64,000 bases of DNA from Candidatus Colimorpha pelethequi (GCA_018064245.1 JAGHVO010000003.1:1-64000), one strand, 5' to 3'; positions 1 to 9,718 are shown, counted from the stretch's first letter. Made by a program: numbers and translations. Notes: a model not told the origin generated them from the letters alone.

Positions 1-632
1 TTTGATTGTACCTCCTCAAAAATTGTCTTCAGAGGAATAATATGATCTGTTTCCGCAACATGAGTATTTTGGGGATCATTTCTCCTTTTATCAGATCCTG
101 CACGGCTACCAGAAATATCCCGTGTCAGGCGGTATTCGTCTTCCATGTTTACACGGCCACCATTTTCTTTGATTCTTTGCGCTTTATATCTTCCCATCTC
201 AGAAGTGTTCTCATACTTCTTTCGATCGTAATTATTTCTATTATCTTGCGCCCAGGATGTTGCATAATCATTAAAATTCCTCATTTCTGTTTGCGTATCC
301 GGCATCAGATATGATAATGACGCATCGTAATTAAAGGTTTTGCATTCATTAATAATCCTTTGAGCACTCAATCCCATTTTTCTTGTTGCGCCTTTAAAAC
401 AAGGCATGGCAAGGACACCATCAACAATGGTACAAATTGATGGATTAACTATACTATCAATCAAATCCTCCTTTTGAAATTGCTCGCTCAGTTTATCGAA
501 TACCTCATATGCAGAATCTTTATCATGGAGCTCAAATTCCACCAATTTTGACGGAATATCAAGCGGAGAGGAATCTCGTAATTCCTGAATTCTTTGACTA
601 AAATTAATCTTTTGTTGAACCATATATTCCAT
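1..632 (-). CDS. Partial CDS running off the left edge; protein with HNH-like DHIIPL motif
   Basis: Manual reverse-strand translation from ATG (complement at 630-632) is open for about 210 codons to the window edge: MEYMVQQKINFSQRIQELRDSSPLDIPSKLVEFELHD...NTHVAETDHIIPLKTIFEEVQS. Missing from the ORF track because it is truncated. Confidence 0.75.
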   Translation of the reverse strand, partial: MEYMVQQKINFSQRIQELRDSSPLDIPSKLVEFELHDKDSAYEVFDKLSEQFQKEDLIDSIVNPSICTIVDGVLAMPCFKGATRKMGLSAQRIINECKTFNYDASLSYLMPDTQTEMRNFNDYATSWAQDNRNNYDRKKYENTSEMGRYKAQRIKENGGRVNMEDEYRLTRDISGSRAGSDKRRNDPQNTHVAETDHIIPLKTIFEEVQS

Positions 633-697
633 TTAATGAGTGAATGATGCTAATGTTAGTTTATTATTGACATCTGTGATTTAAATATGGCTTTTAT

Positions 698-2320
698 TTA
701 ATCCTCGTAGCTATAGTCAAGAATCTCGATGCGGCGTTCCATGGCGGCTTCGGGGCTATATACCGAGTTGGGGTCGCGTGGGTCTGCCGAAACGTTGCTC
801 AGAGCCTGCGAACTTCCGTAGGGCAGTTGCTTGATTTTGAGTGCGCCACGGTCGAGGTAGGGTTTGAGGCGTCCGTTGCGCCATTCGCGTATTTGGTTTA
901 CGATGGTGGAGATGCGGCGTTTTGAGAGCGCGTCGTTGTAGGCGGCGCTGTGTAGCGGACTGGCATAGCCTTTCACGGTAAGGCATACGGTGTGACCGGC
1001 GCGAAGGTCTTCGGCGAGCATGTCGATGAAAGCTTCAAAGCGGTCGCAGTTGTTCTTGATTTCGTGGTCGAAGAAATAGTCGAGCGCCTTGTAGATGGAG
1101 TCGCGCTGCAGCGAGTCGGGAATGTTGGAATAGGCTTCCTTGTATTTGTCGCGCAGGAACATGTATCGGTTGTAGGTCTGGAAATAGGTGGTCTTAGAGG
1201 CTGCGTTGTCTGAGTGTGGGTCGGGCTGGTCGTTGTGGAAATAGAGTTTGATGGGAAAGAGGGAGCGGATGGGTTGTTGGTTTGGCGTGATATTGACAGG
1301 CTGTACCGGCTTTTCTTGTTTTACGATCTCGGTTTTTTGAGGTGTCGGTTTGTCAAAGGTGCGGTGCCAGATGTAGATGTCGTTGCAGCAGAAAGAGTCT
1401 TTTACGAAGTACGACTCGCTGCGGTTTGAGGCGAGGAATCCCATGTTGGGGTCGAGTGGCGAAACGGTGAAATAGTTGTCGTTTTGGGGCGAGTTGAGCG
1501 TAGGTCCGAGGTTGACGGGCGTTGCGTATTGGTCGCGTTGTCCGTTGGAGCAATAGACGTCGAAATTGCCGTGGCCGCCATCTTTGTTGGAACTGAAATA
1601 GAGCGTCTGCGAATCGTCGTGATAGAACGGCGTGATTTCGTCGTCGCGGGTGTTTACGGGCGCGCCGAGGTTTGCGGGAGTTGAGTATTGTCCGTTGGAG
1701 TACAGCGTGTACCAAATGTCATAGCCGCCGAGTCCGCCTGAGCGGTTGGAGGTGAAATAAAGAATCGTGGTGCCGTCGTGAAGGTGGCCTACAGCGGGGT
1801 GCGTGTTGGTGCAGCCTTTGAGGTTTATGGATCCGGGCAGGCGTTTGGGGTGCTTCCAGGTGCCGTTTTGTCGCTGCATGGAATAGAGATCGCACGAGAG
1901 TTGCTCGGCGTCGGGCGAGCAGTAGGTGAAATAGAGCATGTCGTTCTGGTCGTCGTAGGCTATGTTGTAGGTGTTCTTTGTCAAGCTGTTCATTCCCCAG
2001 TTGCAAGGTGTCCCTTCTTGCGGACGTCCGTTCTTGTCCAGTTTGGCTTGGTATATCTGTTGCAAGACGGCGTCAATGGAAAGGAAGTTTCCCAGTTCCT
2101 GCGGATTTTGCACCGATGCGTAAAGAATGGTGGAGTCGGGAAGGACTATGGCGCCTGATTCACTGCCCTTGGTGTTGATGGCGTGTCCGATATGGCTCAC
2201 GTTGTATGTCTGGGCGGTGAGTCGGCCGCAGGTGGCAGCGAATAGGAGTAGCAGTGCGATGATTCTGCAAGCCGTTACATTGTTGAATTGAGGAACTGTT
2301 GGTTTGTTGATTTGAGCCAT
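698..2320 (-). CDS. PD40/WD40-like beta-propeller plus OmpA-family C-terminal domain outer membrane protein (T9SS/gliding associated)
   Basis: Repeats YFTSNRSGGLGGYDIWY and YFSSNKDGGHGNFDVYC; C-terminal OmpA-like VKGYASPLHSAAYNDALSKRRISTIVNQI...; adjacent to porP. Confidence 0.85.
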   Translation of the reverse strand: MAQINKPTVPQFNNVTACRIIALLLLFAATCGRLTAQTYNVSHIGHAINTKGSESGAIVLPDSTILYASVQNPQELGNFLSIDAVLQQIYQAKLDKNGRPQEGTPCNWGMNSLTKNTYNIAYDDQNDMLYFTYCSPDAEQLSCDLYSMQRQNGTWKHPKRLPGSINLKGCTNTHPAVGHLHDGTTILYFTSNRSGGLGGYDIWYTLYSNGQYSTPANLGAPVNTRDDEITPFYHDDSQTLYFSSNKDGGHGNFDVYCSNGQRDQYATPVNLGPTLNSPQNDNYFTVSPLDPNMGFLASNRSESYFVKDSFCCNDIYIWHRTFDKPTPQKTEIVKQEKPVQPVNITPNQQPIRSLFPIKLYFHNDQPDPHSDNAASKTTYFQTYNRYMFLRDKYKEAYSNIPDSLQRDSIYKALDYFFDHEIKNNCDRFEAFIDMLAEDLRAGHTVCLTVKGYASPLHSAAYNDALSKRRISTIVNQIREWRNGRLKPYLDRGALKIKQLPYGSSQALSNVSADPRDPNSVYSPEAAMERRIEILDYSYED

Positions 2321-2371
2321 GGAGATGAATTTGAGTGTGGAACAAAAGATTCAATATATCAGTAATTTGTA

Positions 2372-3403
2372 TTACATTACAGGGCAAGGAAGTGATTTGT
2401 GTCGTGTTGAGGTTTTTGAAAGTCGATAGACCAGGGCGAGTTCTATGGCGCCGAAGGTGTGGGTGGCAGGGGTGAGTTTGGAGAGGTTGGCATCGTAGTT
2501 GATAGAGAAGATGAAAGCATTGTAGTCAACCGAAAAATTGAGCACAAGGGCATCTCTGTTTCTGTAAAGTATTCCTGCCGAAAGGCTTAGCATCCGCTGG
2601 GCGCTTTCGTCAATGTAGTATTTCAAATCTGCCCCATAGAGAAATTCGCTGTTGGGTTGCTGGTATTGGATTGCTGCGACGGGAAGAATGGAGATGGATT
2701 GGTTGTATCGGTATTCGAAGCGAGAGTAGAGGGTAAAGTGCGGCTGGAGTCGTGTCTGGTCGAGTGAGAGGTAGGAGATGTTGGGTCGGTTTAGGTTTCG
2801 GGCGGAGAGTCCCACCTTTGCGTAGAGGTTGGTGTTGGGCTGGTAAAACCAAGCAATGCCGGCTCCTATTACGGGGTAGTTGGTCTTAGTCTGGTCAATG
2901 TTCTCGTTGGGGTCGTAGAATTCTATTTCGTCGGTGTTGAATCCTGCCTGGCAATATCCTGCTTCTACAGCGAAAGAGAGGTAGTTGTTGTTGCGTCCGT
3001 TGAGCGAGTGGTAGTAGCTGATGATGAGGTTTCCTGCGGTGGTTCCGTAGTTGAGGGTGCCTGCTTGGTCGCGGTAGAGCATAAATCCAAGGTTGAATCC
3101 GCTGCGGTGATATGGGTTGCGATGGAGTGAGAATTCGCCGGAGGCGAGGGCTGTCTGGTAGGGTGTGCTGACTGATGACCACTGGGTGCGGTAGGCGAGG
3201 GCAAAGCGGCCGGTGCCGTCGAAAAAGCCATTGTAAGCGGGATTGAGTGCTACGGGATTGATGTCAATTTGTGAGAAGTGTATGTCTTGAGCATGGAGTC
3301 GGGGGCAGTTGAGGAGTAGTACAAGCAAGAGGACGTTGCGCAAAACGTGAAACGTTGTGGTCTGTGGTCGGTGAGCTGTGAAATGTGATTGGACGTAAGA
3401 CAT
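2372..3403 (-). CDS. PorP/SprF family type IX secretion system membrane protein
   Basis: QDIHFSQIDINPVALNPAYNGFFDGTGRFALAYRTQW is the typical PorP/SprF N-terminus. N-terminal residues may be over-extended. Confidence 0.9.
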   Translation of the reverse strand: MSYVQSHFTAHRPQTTTFHVLRNVLLLVLLLNCPRLHAQDIHFSQIDINPVALNPAYNGFFDGTGRFALAYRTQWSSVSTPYQTALASGEFSLHRNPYHRSGFNLGFMLYRDQAGTLNYGTTAGNLIISYYHSLNGRNNNYLSFAVEAGYCQAGFNTDEIEFYDPNENIDQTKTNYPVIGAGIAWFYQPNTNLYAKVGLSARNLNRPNISYLSLDQTRLQPHFTLYSRFEYRYNQSISILPVAAIQYQQPNSEFLYGADLKYYIDESAQRMLSLSAGILYRNRDALVLNFSVDYNAFIFSINYDANLSKLTPATHTFGAIELALVYRLSKTSTRHKSLPCPVM

Positions 3404-3496
3404 AGGACATTTGACGTAAGACGCACACCTCTTGGTTTTCTTAGTGTGAAATAATTATATTGATTATCAATTTATTGTTGCAAAATGTCAGTTAAG

Positions 3497-4504
3497 TTAT
3501 CCTCTTGCATAAGGGGGCAGCGAGATGTCGGCGAAGTCGTTGTGAAGGTATTTGAAGTATCCGGCGATGCCTACCATGGCGGCGTTGTCGGTGCAGAACT
3601 GGAATTCGGGGATGAATACGTCCCAATGGTGCTTGGCGCCGAGTTGGGTGATGCCTTCGCGCAGACGGCTGTTGGCCGAGACTCCTCCGGCAATGGCTAT
3701 CTGGCGCACGTTGGTATGGAGTACGGCTTTTTCGAGTTTCTTGAGCAGGAAATCGACGATGGTTTTCTGGATTGAGGCGCAGAGGTCGGCTTTGTGGTTC
3801 TCGATGAAGTTGGGATCCTTTGCCAGTTCGTCGCGTACGAAGTAAAGGAAGGATGTCTTGATGCCGCTGAAACTGTAGTCGTAGTTGGGAATGTTTGGCG
3901 TGGCGAAGTGGTAGGCGTCGGGATTGCCTTCCTTGGCGAGTCGGTCGATGATGGGTCCGCCAGGGTAGCCGAGATCCATGATTTTGGCGGCCTTGTCGAT
4001 GGCTTCGCCTGCGGCGTCGTCGATGGTGGAACCCAAAACCTCGATGTCGAAATGGCTCTTGAGCAGCAGAATCTGCGTGTGTCCGCCCGAGACGAGCAGA
4101 CAGATGAAGGGAAACTGTGGCACGACGCTGGTGTCGTCTTTCTTGATGAAATGCGAAAGCACGTGCGCCTGGAGGTGGTTGACCTCAACGAGCGGCTTGT
4201 GGAGCGAGAGCGAGAGCCCCTTGGCGAAGCTTACGCCCACCATTAGGGAACCCAGCAAGCCAGGTCCGCGTGTGAATGCGATGGCGTCAATCTGTTCTTT
4301 TTGAATGCCTGCCTTGGCGATGGCTGCGTCAACGACAGGTACGATATTTTGTTGATGGGCACGAGATGCCAGTTCGGGCACCACGCCGCCGTACATTTCG
4401 TGTACTTTCTGGGATGCGATGACGTTGGAAAGGATGCGGTCGTCGCGAAGCACTGCCGCGGAGGTGTCGTCGCAGGAAGATTCTATGGAGAGGATGATGG
4501 ACAT
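3497..4504 (-). CDS. tsaD: tRNA N6-adenosine threonylcarbamoyltransferase TsaD
   Basis: MSIILSIESSCDDTSAAVL, VNHLQAHVLSHF, LVSGGHTQI, IAGGVSANSRLR motifs. Confidence 0.97.
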   Translation of the reverse strand: MSIILSIESSCDDTSAAVLRDDRILSNVIASQKVHEMYGGVVPELASRAHQQNIVPVVDAAIAKAGIQKEQIDAIAFTRGPGLLGSLMVGVSFAKGLSLSLHKPLVEVNHLQAHVLSHFIKKDDTSVVPQFPFICLLVSGGHTQILLLKSHFDIEVLGSTIDDAAGEAIDKAAKIMDLGYPGGPIIDRLAKEGNPDAYHFATPNIPNYDYSFSGIKTSFLYFVRDELAKDPNFIENHKADLCASIQKTIVDFLLKKLEKAVLHTNVRQIAIAGGVSANSRLREGITQLGAKHHWDVFIPEFQFCTDNAAMVGIAGYFKYLHNDFADISLPPYARG

Positions 4505-4623
4505 TGTGGAGTTGAGAGTTGGTAGATTTGTTGATTTGTTGAAATGTTGATTTTAAGATGTTTACAATTTCGGATGTTCGGATTCTGTAAATCTAAAAAT
4601 CTGCGAATCTATAATTTCACTGT

Positions 4624-5592
4624 TCACTGTTCACTTGATTCATTCTCCTGCCGCTCGTAGGCGCGGATGATGCGTGTTACGAGTCGGTGGCGGATGACGT
4701 CGCTGTTGTCGAGCTGGATGACGCTGATACCTTCGATGTCGCGGAGCAACTGGGTGGCTTGCACGAGTCCGGAGGACTGATGTCGTGGCAGGTCAATCTG
4801 GGTTACATCGCCTGTGATGACGAACTTGGCGTTGCGACCCATACGGGTGAGAAACATCTTGAGCTGAGATGCGGTGGCATTTTGCGCCTCATCGAGAATC
4901 ACGAAGGCATTGTCGAGCGTGCGACCGCGCATAAAGGCGAGTGGCGCTATTTCGATGGTGTTGTCTTCCCAATAGGAGAGGAGTTTCTGCTGCGGAATCA
5001 TGTCGCGCAAAGCGTCGTAGAGTGGCTGGAGATAGGGATCGAGTTTGTCGCGCAAATCGCCTGGCAGAAAGCCGAGGTTTTCGCCGGCTTCAACGGCGGG
5101 GCGGGTGAGGATGATGCGTCTGATTTCTTTGTTCTTGAGTGCGCGTACGGCGAGTGCCACGGCGGTATAGGTCTTTCCTGTGCCGGCAGGGCCTATGGCG
5201 AATACCATGTCGTTTTTCTTGACGGCATCCACCAAGCGTTGCTGGTTGGGGGTGCGGGCCTTGATGAGCAGTCCGTCGCGGCCGTGGACGAGAATTTCGT
5301 CGTTGGTCTCGGCTTCGGGCGACGAGCCTTGGCTTTCGACAATCTGCATGATGGCGTTTTCGTTGATGCGGCCAAACTTGTCGTAATAGACTTTCATGGC
5401 TTCGAACTTGCCTTCAAACCAGTTGATGTCCTCTTCCGACCCAATGGCTTTGAGCATTTCGCCGCGTACGATAAGCTTGATTTTAGGGAAAAGCACCCTC
5501 ACAAAGTCCAAGAGTTTGTCGTTGGTACCCCAAAAACGAGCGTAGTCGATTTCTTCAAGCGAAAATATTTTTTCTATAGTTTGTTCTGTCAT
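4624..5592 (-). CDS. phoH: PhoH family ATPase
   Basis: GPAGTGKTYTAVALAV Walker A; FVILDEAQNATASQLKMFLTRMG; ITGDVTQIDLP. Confidence 0.95.
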   Translation of the reverse strand: MTEQTIEKIFSLEEIDYARFWGTNDKLLDFVRVLFPKIKLIVRGEMLKAIGSEEDINWFEGKFEAMKVYYDKFGRINENAIMQIVESQGSSPEAETNDEILVHGRDGLLIKARTPNQQRLVDAVKKNDMVFAIGPAGTGKTYTAVALAVRALKNKEIRRIILTRPAVEAGENLGFLPGDLRDKLDPYLQPLYDALRDMIPQQKLLSYWEDNTIEIAPLAFMRGRTLDNAFVILDEAQNATASQLKMFLTRMGRNAKFVITGDVTQIDLPRHQSSGLVQATQLLRDIEGISVIQLDNSDVIRHRLVTRIIRAYERQENESSEQ

Positions 5593-5746
5593 TCAATAAT
5601 AATCAATGGTTTACGAGCGTATGTGTCTAATGTGATGTTAAAATAATTGTGTTGTCGGTACACTGTTCTCTGTCCACAGTTCACAGATTGCAAAGTTACG
5701 AAAAAATAGTGATTTTTAAGAGTATATTCAAATCACTTTTTTTCTG

Positions 5747-5754
5747 TATATTTG
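5747..5754 (+). promoter_or_regulatory. Bacteroidota -7 promoter element (TATATTTG) upstream of the ROK kinase
   Basis: TAnnTTTG match in the divergent phoH/ROK intergenic region. Confidence 0.5.
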
Positions 5755-5837
5755 CACTATGAATTGTTGTGGCCTTTTACGAGCGTAAATGGTCAGGTAA
5801 TTCAAAATGTTTTTTGTTTTTAATTCTTAATTATTAA

Positions 5838-6803
5838 TTGATTATGACATACACTATTGGAATCGACATGGGAGGCACCAATACCGACATGGGCCTCGTA
5901 AGAAGTGATGGCGCGATTGTTTTGCGTCGCAATATCCCCACAAACGCTTATACACAGCTGGAACCTTACGTAAAGGACATGATGGCGGAGATAAAGTCAA
6001 TGCTCGACGAGCAGGGCGTGGAGATTGATGGTATCGGCATCGGCGCTCCCAATGGCAATTTCTATACAGGATGTGTGGATAACGCCCCAAACCTGACCAT
6101 TAAGGGTGTGTTGGATTTTGGCAAGGAGATTCATAAATATATGGAAGTTCCTGTGGTGCTGAGTAACGACGCCAACGCCGCCGCTATTGGCGAATTGGTG
6201 TATGGCGGCGCCAAGGGAATGCAGCATTTCATCATGTTCACGTTGGGCACGGGTGTCGGAAGCGGCATTGTGGTGGATGGCAAGTTGGTGCACGGTTCTA
6301 CGGGCGGTGCCGGTGAGTTGGGTCACAACATCCTCATTCCCGAAGGTCGCCAGTGCAGCTGTGGAAGAAAAGGTTGCCTGGAAACCTATACTTCGGCTCG
6401 TGGCATCGTACAGACTTTCTGCGAATTGCGCAAGGAGATGGGCAGTAAGGAAACCAAGTTTGGATGGATTGCTCCCTCTGTGGAAGATAAGGACATCACC
6501 AGCAAGATGATTGGCGACGCCGCCAACGCTGGCGACCCTGTGGCTTTGGCTACTTATGAAAAGACGGGCTATCTGTTGGGTCTTGCCATGGCAAACGCCG
6601 TTACTTTCTCCGCTCCTGAAGCAATCTTCTTGATGGGTGGTCCCACCAAGGTGGGCGAACCGTTGATGAAACCTTTGCGTGAATCGTTCAAGAAACACCT
6701 GCTCAACATCTACGAAGGTTCCTGCGACGTGCGCATGTCGGAACTCAACGCCAACGAGGTGGCTATCTTGGGAGCCGCCGCTTTGGTGAAGATGAAGAAA
6801 TAA
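5838..6803 (+). CDS. ROK family sugar kinase (glucokinase-like)
   Basis: IGIDMGGTNTDMGLV; GTGVGSGIVVDGKLVHG; GHNILIPEGRQCSCGRKGCLETYTS zinc-binding ROK signature. Confidence 0.95.
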   Translation: MIMTYTIGIDMGGTNTDMGLVRSDGAIVLRRNIPTNAYTQLEPYVKDMMAEIKSMLDEQGVEIDGIGIGAPNGNFYTGCVDNAPNLTIKGVLDFGKEIHKYMEVPVVLSNDANAAAIGELVYGGAKGMQHFIMFTLGTGVGSGIVVDGKLVHGSTGGAGELGHNILIPEGRQCSCGRKGCLETYTSARGIVQTFCELRKEMGSKETKFGWIAPSVEDKDITSKMIGDAANAGDPVALATYEKTGYLLGLAMANAVTFSAPEAIFLMGGPTKVGEPLMKPLRESFKKHLLNIYEGSCDVRMSELNANEVAILGAAALVKMKK

Positions 6804-6848
6804 CTCCATAACCCCCAGTCGCTAATCACCAATCACTAGTCACTTTAT

Positions 6849-9653
6849 ATGAAAAAAGTCCTTCTGTCAATTTGCTTGTTGGCACTTTGTTCCGCTTGCC
6901 AACAACGGCTTACCTCATACGTCAATCCTTTTGTCGGCACCGATGGGCACGGCCACACCTATCCAGGAGCCATTGTTCCGTTTGGAATGATTCAGCCTGG
7001 TCCCGACACTCGCCAGGGCGGTTGGGATGGCTGTAGCGGCTATCATTATAGCGACGACACTATCTATGGCTTTTCGCATACGCATTTGAGTGGTACTGGG
7101 TGTGAGGACTATGGCGATGTGCTGCTGATGCCGTTCTCCGACCAGGATTTCCCTGCCGACAGCATCCGTCACGAGGACTATCTTTCTACTTTCTCCCACC
7201 AAGACGAGGAGGCTCATCCTGGCTACTATGCCGTGAAACTGCAACGCAACGGCGTGAAGGTGGAACTGACTTGCAACGAGCGTTTTGCTTGTCATCATTA
7301 CACATTTCCCAAAGGTGAAAAGCATGGCTTTGTGATTGATTTGAACCATCGCGACCGCTTGATTGCCGGACGGATTGTTGCTGAAGGAAAGGATTTGATT
7401 CTGGGTTCCCGTGAAAGCAACGCTTGGAATCCCGACCAGCATTGCTATTTTGCCATCCAGGCGCCTTACGAATCTATAGCATATCGTGCCAATGGAACAC
7501 AAGCCATAGTCTGGTTGCCAGAGGAGGTGAATGCGTGTGATGTCTATGTCGCCATTTCAGGAACCGACCAGCAAGGCGCACTCGCCAACCTAAATGCTGC
7601 ATCTCATGAATCGTTTGAGGTGATGTGCCACCAAGCAGACAGCATCTGGGAGTCTGCTTTGTCGAAGGTGGAAATCAAAGGCGCTTCCAAGGAACAACGC
7701 CGTGTGTTCTATACCGCACTTTATCATTGCTTTACGGCTCCCTATCTGTGGAGCGATGTTGATGGACGCTATCGTGGAATGGATCAGAATGTGCATCAGG
7801 CTCCCGAAGGAAGGAATATCTATACGGTCTTTTCTCTGTGGGACACTTACCGCACGCTCAACCCGTTGCTGACGTTGCTGGAACCGCAGCGCACGCAGGA
7901 TTTTGTCTATACTTTTTTGCAGCAGTTCCGTCAGGGGGGCGAACTTACCATGTGGGAACTCGCTTCTCACGAGACGCATTGTATGATTGGGTACCATGCT
8001 GTGCCTGTTATCTTGGAGGCTTACCGTGCCGGTTTGGTGCCTGATAGCATCCAGCGTCCTTTGCTTGAGGCGATGGTGGCTACTTCCAACCGCACGGAGG
8101 CGCATCGCAGCTATGCCGCCGAGGGCTACCTCTGTGCCGACATTGACAACGAGTCGGTGAGCAAGACTTTGGAATATGCCTATGATGACTGGTGCATCGC
8201 GCAGTTTGCCAAGGCATTGGGAGACGACAGCCTCTATGTGCTGTACAGCCGTCGCGCGCAGTCGTATCAAAATATTTTTGAGGGGTTTATGCATCCCAGA
8301 CGCAACGGTGCGTTCATCACTCCGTTTGATCCCACCGAAGTCAATAACCATTTCACGGAGGCCAACTCTTGGCAATATAGCAGTTATGTGCCTCACGATG
8401 TGTGCCATTGGATTGAGATGCAGGGTGGAAAAGAGGCTGCCGAGCGTTTCCTCGACACGCTTTTTGAGTCGAAGAACGCCCTTTCGGGACGCAATCAGGC
8501 CGACATTACGGGATTGATTGGCATTTATGCCCACGGCAACGAACCTTCTCATCATGCCGCCTATCTTTATGCTTTCTTAGGCAAGCCTGAAAAGAGCAGC
8601 GCTTTGGTTCACAAAGTCCTCAATGAACTTTACACTTCTCGGCCCGACGGACTTTGCGGCAATGAGGATTGTGGTCAGATGAGCGCGTGGTATGTGATGA
8701 GTGCGTTGGGATTCTATCCCGTCTGTCCGGGAAGTGGTGAGTATGTCACCGTGGAACCTCTCTTCAAGGAGGCTGTCATCCATCGCGACGGTGGAACCGA
8801 TTTGGTGATCCGCAAATCGGATTTTCCCGTGGGCAAGTTCTGGCATCCAGGTTCGGATTGGAGCATGAAAGCGGAGCATTTCCTCGACGCTACGCAGGTC
8901 TCCATTGACGACAGTCTGCGGATGCTCCCGGCACCGACGTTCTCTCGTTGGGAACAACGTTTTGAGGGAATGGATACGTTGGAAATCTCAATGCCCGCCT
9001 TCGCCCAGTCGGGCAACATAAGGATTTACTACACCCTCGATGGTTCGCTTCCCGACACGAATGCAATGCTTTATCAGCAGCCTATCGTGCTTGCTTCCGA
9101 CCAGACTGTGCGTGCCATAGCTTATAATTCCACGCTCGGATATGGTCCCGAAATGCAGCATGTTGCAACGCGATTTGTTACTGACCGCCGACTGAGTTAC
9201 CTCACCAAACCCGATCCGCAGTATTACGAGGACGGCGAACAAGGCTTAATAGACCATATCTACGCTTCCACCAATTTCCGCATTGGAGGTTGGCAAGGCT
9301 GGACGGGCGACATGCAGGTGGTTGTTGACCTTTTATCAGCAAAACCGGTGCATACCGTTGGCGTTGATTGTCTGGAGAGTATGCGTGCCTGGATTTTCTA
9401 TCCCGCTTCCGTTGAAGTGGAAACTTCACTTGATGGCGAACGCTATGTGGCGTTTGGAAAAACGACCAATACGCAGTTTCCTCCCGAAAAACAACGGCAG
9501 GAGGAGCAGAACAGAAATCTGTTCCAAGTCAAAGGCAATGCCCAAGCCCGCTATGTGCGCATCACGGTACACAATTTCGGCAAGATGCCCACGTGGCACA
9601 CCAGCGCCGGCGAGCAGGCTTGGCTGTTTGTGGACGAAGTGGTGTGTGAATGA
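6849..9653 (+). CDS. GH92 family alpha-mannosidase-like lipoprotein with C-terminal chitobiase-like and discoidin-like domains
   Basis: YVNPFVGTDGHGHTYPGAIVPFGMIQPGPDTR; GNEDCGQMSAWYVMSALGFYPVCPG; C-terminal YYTLDGSLPDTNAMLY and F5/8-like region. Confidence 0.95.
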   Translation: MKKVLLSICLLALCSACQQRLTSYVNPFVGTDGHGHTYPGAIVPFGMIQPGPDTRQGGWDGCSGYHYSDDTIYGFSHTHLSGTGCEDYGDVLLMPFSDQDFPADSIRHEDYLSTFSHQDEEAHPGYYAVKLQRNGVKVELTCNERFACHHYTFPKGEKHGFVIDLNHRDRLIAGRIVAEGKDLILGSRESNAWNPDQHCYFAIQAPYESIAYRANGTQAIVWLPEEVNACDVYVAISGTDQQGALANLNAASHESFEVMCHQADSIWESALSKVEIKGASKEQRRVFYTALYHCFTAPYLWSDVDGRYRGMDQNVHQAPEGRNIYTVFSLWDTYRTLNPLLTLLEPQRTQDFVYTFLQQFRQGGELTMWELASHETHCMIGYHAVPVILEAYRAGLVPDSIQRPLLEAMVATSNRTEAHRSYAAEGYLCADIDNESVSKTLEYAYDDWCIAQFAKALGDDSLYVLYSRRAQSYQNIFEGFMHPRRNGAFITPFDPTEVNNHFTEANSWQYSSYVPHDVCHWIEMQGGKEAAERFLDTLFESKNALSGRNQADITGLIGIYAHGNEPSHHAAYLYAFLGKPEKSSALVHKVLNELYTSRPDGLCGNEDCGQMSAWYVMSALGFYPVCPGSGEYVTVEPLFKEAVIHRDGGTDLVIRKSDFPVGKFWHPGSDWSMKAEHFLDATQVSIDDSLRMLPAPTFSRWEQRFEGMDTLEISMPAFAQSGNIRIYYTLDGSLPDTNAMLYQQPIVLASDQTVRAIAYNSTLGYGPEMQHVATRFVTDRRLSYLTKPDPQYYEDGEQGLIDHIYASTNFRIGGWQGWTGDMQVVVDLLSAKPVHTVGVDCLESMRAWIFYPASVEVETSLDGERYVAFGKTTNTQFPPEKQRQEEQNRNLFQVKGNAQARYVRITVHNFGKMPTWHTSAGEQAWLFVDEVVCE

Positions 9654-9670
9654 AAGCGATGATTATCGAA

Positions 9671-9708
9671 CATAAAAAAAGCGGGGCTCAAAGCTCCGCT
9701 TTTTTATG
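9671..9708. terminator. Bidirectional intrinsic terminator
   Basis: cataaaaaaagcggggctcaaagctccgcttttttatg: stem with A-tract and T-tract between convergent genes. Confidence 0.85.
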
Positions 9709-9718
9709 ACTGTCGGTT

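Noticed and set aside
4687-5646. 319-aa plus-strand ORF antisense to phoH
   Set aside because: Shadow ORF; the minus strand has full PhoH motifs.
9283-9675. 130-aa plus-strand ORF overlapping the GH92 3' end
   Set aside because: Alternative frame inside the GH92 discoidin-like domain; low-quality composition.
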